A stretch of DNA of 64,000 nt from Deroplatys truncata (taxonomy: Eukaryota > Arthropoda > Insecta > Mantodea > Mantidae), in the NCBI GenBank assembly GCA_030765065.1, contig CM060978.1:61248421-61312420 (forward strand), given 5' to 3'. Below are positions 59,355 through 64,000 of this stretch, one piece after another; within the stretch, counting starts at the first letter, position 1; every line of letters begins with the position of its first letter. Below the pieces are notes generated by a model that worked only from the letters and a program-made list of their open reading frames with translations, had not been told where the DNA came from and searched no databases. Both the position numbers and the translations under genes were made by a program.

Positions 59355-59586
59355 GGTAGAATCAGACGACTGAAAAATTCAATGCCATATCCGGGACTTT
59401 ATCGGTTGGGGAATTTAATGTCGTGCCGACATATTGCCATGGTAGTTCAGTGGTTAGAGCAACCGGACGGAGACCGGGAGATCCGTTGTTCAATTCCGGC
59501 TATGGCATTGAATTTTTCAGTCGTCTGGTTCTATTTTTCCAACCTCGTCCAACACACGGCTTGTGTGGAAGAACGATTAATCTCAT
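59355..59586 (+). mobile_element. Foldback SINE, intact, 232 bases
   Basis: A 13-base target duplication, TATTCTTACTAAA, lies at 59342-59354 and 59587-59599. The right half has an A box (TAGTTCAGTGG at 59443) and a B box (GTTCAATTCC at 59488), so it is tRNA-derived. Arms at 59358-59394 and 59496-59532 are inverted 37-base repeats with two mismatches by eye. Insertion by target-primed reverse transcription would explain the long duplication. Confidence 0.9.
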
Positions 59587-60142
59587 TATTCTTACTAAAA
59601 CATTTGTTTTTCTATCTACTACATTTTAATCCAAATAAACCTTTCAGAAATAGCTACATTACACATTTCCTTAGGATACAAAGGGAACAGCGATAGCCAA
59701 ATGTTTAAGAAGTGGTCGCTATTTGCTGGTCTTAAAATTCCATTCTCTTTCCACGCAATCGCGAGAAACAACTTAGTGTTGACTTTAAAAGAATGACCAA
59801 GTAACGATAATTGGAACCTTTAACAACGGATATCTCAGAAATGGCGTATGCCAAAGAAAAATTGATTTTAAATAAATTGTGTGTTTTAAACACATATACA
59901 TTTTTTGTATGGCAAGTTTTCGTCTATCACTTAACGTTTACCAGTTATATAGGATTATACAAAATTCCGTCCGAATGAAGAGGACGTTATAGGCTATTCC
60001 TCTAAAATTCAGGATATGTGTTTTATTTGTCATGTAATTATCTTTAATACAAGTGGTATTTTATTCAAAACTTTTAGAGCCATTTTTAGGAAATAAAAGG
60101 TTTCAAAAAATGTTCCATGTAAAGGCAGTTTCGTGTCGCATT

Positions 60143-61092
60143 TGAAGTAGGTTGTTGCTTCAGGTATGGAAAGCCGATTTGAAGTAGGAGTTGTATTGAA
60201 GTTGTATTATATTTCAACTGTTGGGGAGCCGAACTTGTAGTAGTTGCAACTGCACGTATGGTAAAAAGTTCCCGTTAGCCTTCGCCCCAAGTTTAAAAAT
60301 ATTAGCTTTGTAATTTGACGGTTTCTTGAAATATTTTATATTTATGTTTTCCTCGGCTGCGTCACTATTTATTTTAGAGACATGGATATCTTGGCAGGGT
60401 TGTGGTGCGCCTAAGAATATAGGCTTACACAGATTATAATTTTACTTCACTCTGTTTATTAATTCTTGACACGATTTAAATACACTTCACTGACATAGAG
60501 AGAGCTGTGAGATTATTTGATTAATTACTTGTACTTTTTAACAGTAAAACTATTTTTCGTCTCACACGAATACGTATTAAATCTCTCGAGGACGCATTTC
60601 GCATCCGGTTACAAACACTGTCTAAAGGCAACTGAATTGATTTCAACCGCCTAAACTTGTAAATTTTTGTACTTCATGTCTCTGATTGGGCAATCCTACT
60701 CCAATAGAATACCTTCATTTAACTAAACCTTTTTCTGGTTGTTAATTGGCTATTTTTAAACTGTCTCAAAATTTACATTATTGTTGCTCCAATAATGACT
60801 AGTAGCATTATTAAACATTCCTACTCTTTATTGCCTCAAGGTTACCTCATTGTTACCTCATTGTTAGCAACTTTTAACCTATTATTCTCACAGCTCCTAC
60901 ATTATTAAATTACGTAATACATTCACATAACTTTATTGAACATATATACAATAATATAAACATATACAATGACTGTAATATACACTTTTTATATACTGTT
61001 ACATACACATATTGCTTTAAGGTGGGCTGTTATTGAATTTGCATATTATACAATTAGACTGAAATTATTTAAGTGTTAAAAATACTGCCTCA
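60143..61092 (-). mobile_element. LTR-A solo LTR, copy 8
   Basis: It runs from TGAAGTAGGTTGTTGCTTCA to AAAAATACTGCCTCA within an F1 copy (F1 reads TTCGTGTCGCAT before and ATCTTTGGAAGATAC after). The flanks do not give an exact 4-base duplication, so the site may have mutated. GCCTCGGC and CCAAT landmarks are present. Confidence 0.87.
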
Positions 61093-61255
61093 AATCTTTG
61101 GAAGATACTGAACTTAAAACTTTCATTTTTTAGTTATGCTGATGACAGACACACTCACAATCACGTTCATGTTTTCAAACATGGGCACCTCAAAACATGT
61201 ATTTTTAGTGAAATCTCGGTTTCGAATTTTTGGGTGGAATGCAATGCTTTTCTTA

Positions 61256-61860
61256 TCTAGTTCATTTCCAAGCCCATATTTAATCTCAGCGGCATATATC
61301 TCGCCACTGCAGCAGAGGAACCCCTTCTCGATTAAACCGTAGGCGTTTTAAGAAAAGCCGAGCATAACCAGATGCCTCCCTTCCTTTCCTTAACGTGGGC
61401 GATTACGAAGAAGCTCTCGTTCCGATGTGCAATTGTCTCAGGGTAACATCTGTCCCAAACAAATTCTTCCCCTCAGGAAATGAAGGAACATTTTCTTGAA
61501 GACTTGCCATAACATTTGCTGAGAGGGTGAAATGAACGATAGTAATCAAATGGGGAAAAGAGGGGCTAATAATTTTACTCGATTTTTTCGTTTCCCGGAA
61601 AGCAGAGGCGTAGAATTTCTCTGTAATGAGTTTCATCTCCACAGAAGCAAAAGAAATCTAAATCAAGTGGTATGTATTTATCCAAGAAGGACTTTCATTT
61701 TCTATATACCAGCCAAAATATTGATATCAAAGTTTATTTTTCTGTTTTCTTTGCTATTTGCTTTTTTTCTCCCAAATCACCAGCGATTCTATGAAGTAAA
61801 TTTGTAGAAATTTGTGTTAGTAATTCTATGCAAGTTTCGATTTTTATAAATCTGTACTTT
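61256..61860. other. No gene or recognised repeat
   Basis: A 91-codon frame (61532-61807) has no motif or supporting signal that I can see. Confidence 0.4.
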
Positions 61861-62605
61861 TTAGATAGATACTTTATTTTGTACATTTTTATACACAATT
61901 CCTTTTAAAATATTCCACTTATAAACTAACTTAACCTATGTACAAATTTCCTTGTCAGCTATGCTGCTCTTTTTGCCTGGCACCCTGGCCTTCTGGCTCA
62001 TCTGAGCATCCCTTGCTACCCTTAATCCCTATTGCCCATCCTCTCCTTCCTCTGTTTGCCTTTCTACCTTTCTTATCTCTCTTACTTTTCTAATCCATTT
62101 CTCTTTTACTTTCTTTAGGAACTCTCCCATATTATTATTTTGCTTTTCTTCTTTTCTTGTTAACATTTTAATTGCTGATATTTTTCTATCCATTTTTTTC
62201 CATTTTTCCTCCCATACTTCTTGTCTCCATTCTGCTAATTCTTTTCATTCTGTCTGTGTTTTCACTGCCTCCGCATAATTCACAAATTGCGTTTTTTTGC
62301 TTTTTGTTTTGCCTTTTAACCCTCTCAGATACATTGATCCAGTTCTCATCCGTGCAAATGCTTCTTTTTCTGCTCTATTACAATAATCCACATACGCTTC
62401 TCTTCCCCATTTCCTTTTTACTAATCTATAGAACCCTAGTGACTTTATATTCTCTAAGCTTCCCCAAATCTCTTGTCTTTCTATGTCCTCCACTCTGTTT
62501 CTTACTGTTATCCAGAAGCCATTGTTTTTTCTTTCTCCTGTTCTCCAAATATCTCCCATTTCTATCTTCTCCATAATTAAATCTGTACTTTGTCTACCAC
62601 TATCT
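61860..62605 (-). pseudogene. Non-LTR retrotransposon ORF2 C-terminal fragment
   Basis: On the minus strand, from about 62605, the product reads EIWGSLENIKSLGFYRLVKR, then EAYVDYCNRAEKEAFARMRT and YLRGLKG. These match the basic, Trp/Arg-rich end seen in LINE ORF2 of arthropods (the '...WKxGxxRLRGxxKG' region). A later frame reads EFLKKVKEKWIRKV, typical of the tail. The element ends with an AATAAAG signal near 61877 and a TATCTATC tail. The reverse transcriptase core is missing and a stop near 62245 breaks the frame, so it is a 5'-truncated dead copy. Confidence 0.75.
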
Positions 62606-62679
62606 AAGTGAAATTCATCCAAAAATTCGATATCGAGGAGTCTGAACAATAGTAAAATATTTAAAAAGTGACTTTATAC

Positions 62680-63160
62680 CCAAAAGCACATCTTTTGTGC
62701 CTATGCCCCTGACGGGGCGCTCCCGGGAGGAAGGTATGAGGTGAGAAGAGACAGAGGGCGGCCGGATCAGGAGGCACGACAGGCCGAGGGATGCTGTCTG
62801 GTGCAGCCGGCTCCCCTCCCCCTGTGGACTTACACATCCCCTGGAGGGCTCGAGACCCGGAGACCGCTCGCAGTCCGGGGATGAAGGTTTCCTCAGAGCA
62901 TCCTTTTCCCTTGCCATGTCCCGCCGACACTTGCAACACTGAAAGAAACAAAGCAGATGAAGGGTGCAGTGAAATGATAATGGAGATGAAATGGAGGGAA
63001 AGGAAATTTGTGGGATGTGATGATCCTTCCCAGCATTTGCCTGGCAACCCAGGGAAACCCCCGAAAAAACCCGTGGTTAAGAAGGTCGGCCATGGGAATT
63101 CAACAACCTCCCGAATGCGGGCCACAGAGGTAACCGCCTGAGCCATCCCGCTGGGTCAAA
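62680..63160 (-). mobile_element. tRNA-derived SINE, SINE1 family, best copy
   Basis: On the minus strand the head begins CCCAGCGGGATGGCTCAGGC (A box GATGGCTCAGGCGG). Its B-box region, GTTGTTGAATTCCCATGG, lies near 63093. The body includes CGGGGGTTTCCCTGGGTTGC. Overlapping frames on both strands are a by-product of its GC-rich sequence. Confidence 0.82.
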
Positions 63161-63162
63161 GT

Positions 63163-64000
63163 TGAAGTAGATTTAGTTTCAGTATGGAAAGCCGATTTGA
63201 AGTAGGAGTTGTATTGTAGTTCGACTGTTGGGGAGCCAAAAGCTTGAGAATGCCCCACGTACGATACAAAGTTTTCGGTGGCCTTCGCCCAAACGCTCAC
63301 TTTCCGGTGGTCTTCGCCCCCAACGTTTACTTTTAAATATTATATATATTTATGTTTGCCTCGGCTGCGTCAGTATTAATTTGTAGAAACATGTATCTCT
63401 TTGCAGGGGGTGAGGCGGCTAAAGAATGTAGGCTTACACAAATTATAATTTTTACTTCACTCCTTTTATTAATCCTTCACACGATTAAATAACACTTCAT
63501 TGATATAGAGAGGCGTGAGATTTTTTTTATTAATTACTTGCAGTTTTTAAGACGTAAACTTTATTTTATTCTTGCCATATTGAATTCTAGTCTCACACTG
63601 AATGCGTATTTAACTGCTCGGAACGCGTCTAGCATCCGGTTTGGAACGCTGTCTACTATCGACTGCCGTTTACCGCTTAAATTTATAAATTTCTCAATTT
63701 CAAGTCTAATTGGCTAATCCTACTCCAATAGAATACTTTTATTTAACTAACTTTTTCTAGTTTTTGATTGGCTGTTCACAAACTGTTTTTTAAATATTAC
63801 ATTATTGTTCCAAGAATTATTTAGTAGCTTATTAAACTTTCCAATTCATTATTGCCTCAAGGTTAGCTCTTGTTATCTCATTGTTAGCAACTTTCGGCCT
63901 CTATTCTCACAGCTCTAACATTATTAAATTACTTAATACATTCACATAACATTATTATACATGTACACAATAATATAAACATAATACAATGACTGTTACA
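63163..64000 (-). mobile_element. LTR-A copy 9, runs off the window
   Basis: It starts TGAAGTAGATTTAGTTTCAG and carries GCCTCGGCTGCGTCAGTATT near 63357, CCAAT blocks near 63715 and 63765, and CTCACAGCTCTAACATTATT. The left flank is AAGT. The right end lies beyond the window, so its completeness is unknown. Confidence 0.87.

Larger units (their letters stand above)
59276..61255 (-). repeat. F1 copy, reverse, split by a SINE and LTR-A
   Basis: The ends and order of landmarks are those of F1 (CTGGTGTAATACATTCACAT near 59281, and GAATTTTTGGGTGGAATGCA near 61223). The interior is interrupted at 59355-59586 and 60143-61092. Confidence 0.8.

Noticed and set aside
59441-59500. Possible functional tRNA gene
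   Set aside because: The A and B boxes are present, but the unit is flanked by inverted arms and a 13-base target duplication, as for a SINE.
60139-61096. Exact 4-base target duplication for LTR-A copy 8
   Set aside because: The flanks read CATT and AATC. They do not match, so I did not claim a duplication.
62172-62576. 134-codon hydrophobic plus-strand frame
   Set aside because: It is the antisense of the LINE ORF2 fragment, whose minus-strand translation shows recognisable family blocks.
62661-63146. 161-codon minus-strand frame and a 116-codon plus-strand frame
   Set aside because: Both overlap the same SINE1 copy. Length is due to GC-rich composition, and no motif is shared with known proteins.

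Overview
This window looks like gene-poor, AT-rich nuclear DNA from an animal, most likely an arthropod. The evidence is the transposon mix: Tc1 and mariner copies, hAT-type inverted repeats, a Penelope-like fragment, several tRNA-derived SINE families and long simple repeats. There is also no dense bacterial-style gene layout. I cannot name the species. No intact protein-coding gene can be supported. Almost every long reading frame lies in a repeat or is a simple-sequence artefact.

The most abundant sequence is an unnamed element of about 1 kb, called F1 here. More than twenty full or broken copies lie in both orientations and make up roughly a third of the window. F1 has inverted 12-base blocks near both ends, a palindrome at one end and a core (TG)n/(AT)n microsatellite. 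I saw no target duplication. This resembles the DINE/HINE-type non-autonomous Helentrons. F1 copies are the main landing ground for other elements: three solo-LTR families, a mariner and SINEs.

The second family, LTR-A, has nine copies of about 0.8-1.0 kb with TG...CA ends. Exact 4-base target duplications flank four of them (TCTA, AGGG, AAGT, ATGC). The reported starts of the rest are supported by alignment only. Two other solo LTRs, LTR-B (815 bases, ATAG) and LTR-C (506 bases, GTAT), sit inside F1 copies. One LTR-A copy holds a Tc1 element, which holds a 156-base hAT-like MITE with an 8-base duplication.

Layout: 1-4.1 kb F1 mosaic; 4.5-5.4 LTR-A; 7.8-9.9 SINE heads and a GC-rich island with a broken ORF; 9.9-11.3 hAT-like element; 11.3-16.6 F1 and LTR-C; 16.7-18.9 nested LTR-A/Tc1/MITE; 19.9-25.2 LTR-A, chimeric F1, mariner; 25.6-26.8 Penelope remnant; 27.7-41.4 LTR-A, F1, SINEs, LTR-B and an inverted mariner fragment; 41.4-49.0 a duplication, F1, a foldback SINE split by LTR-A; 49.4-50.6 a purine-rich minisatellite; 50.7-53.7 the longest low-repeat stretch, with a promoter-like CpG-rich patch; 53.7-64 F1, SINEs, a LINE 3' end and LTR-A.

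The parts do not form a pathway. What they record is an order of insertions, with F1 mostly oldest and LTRs, mariner, Tc1 and MITE younger.
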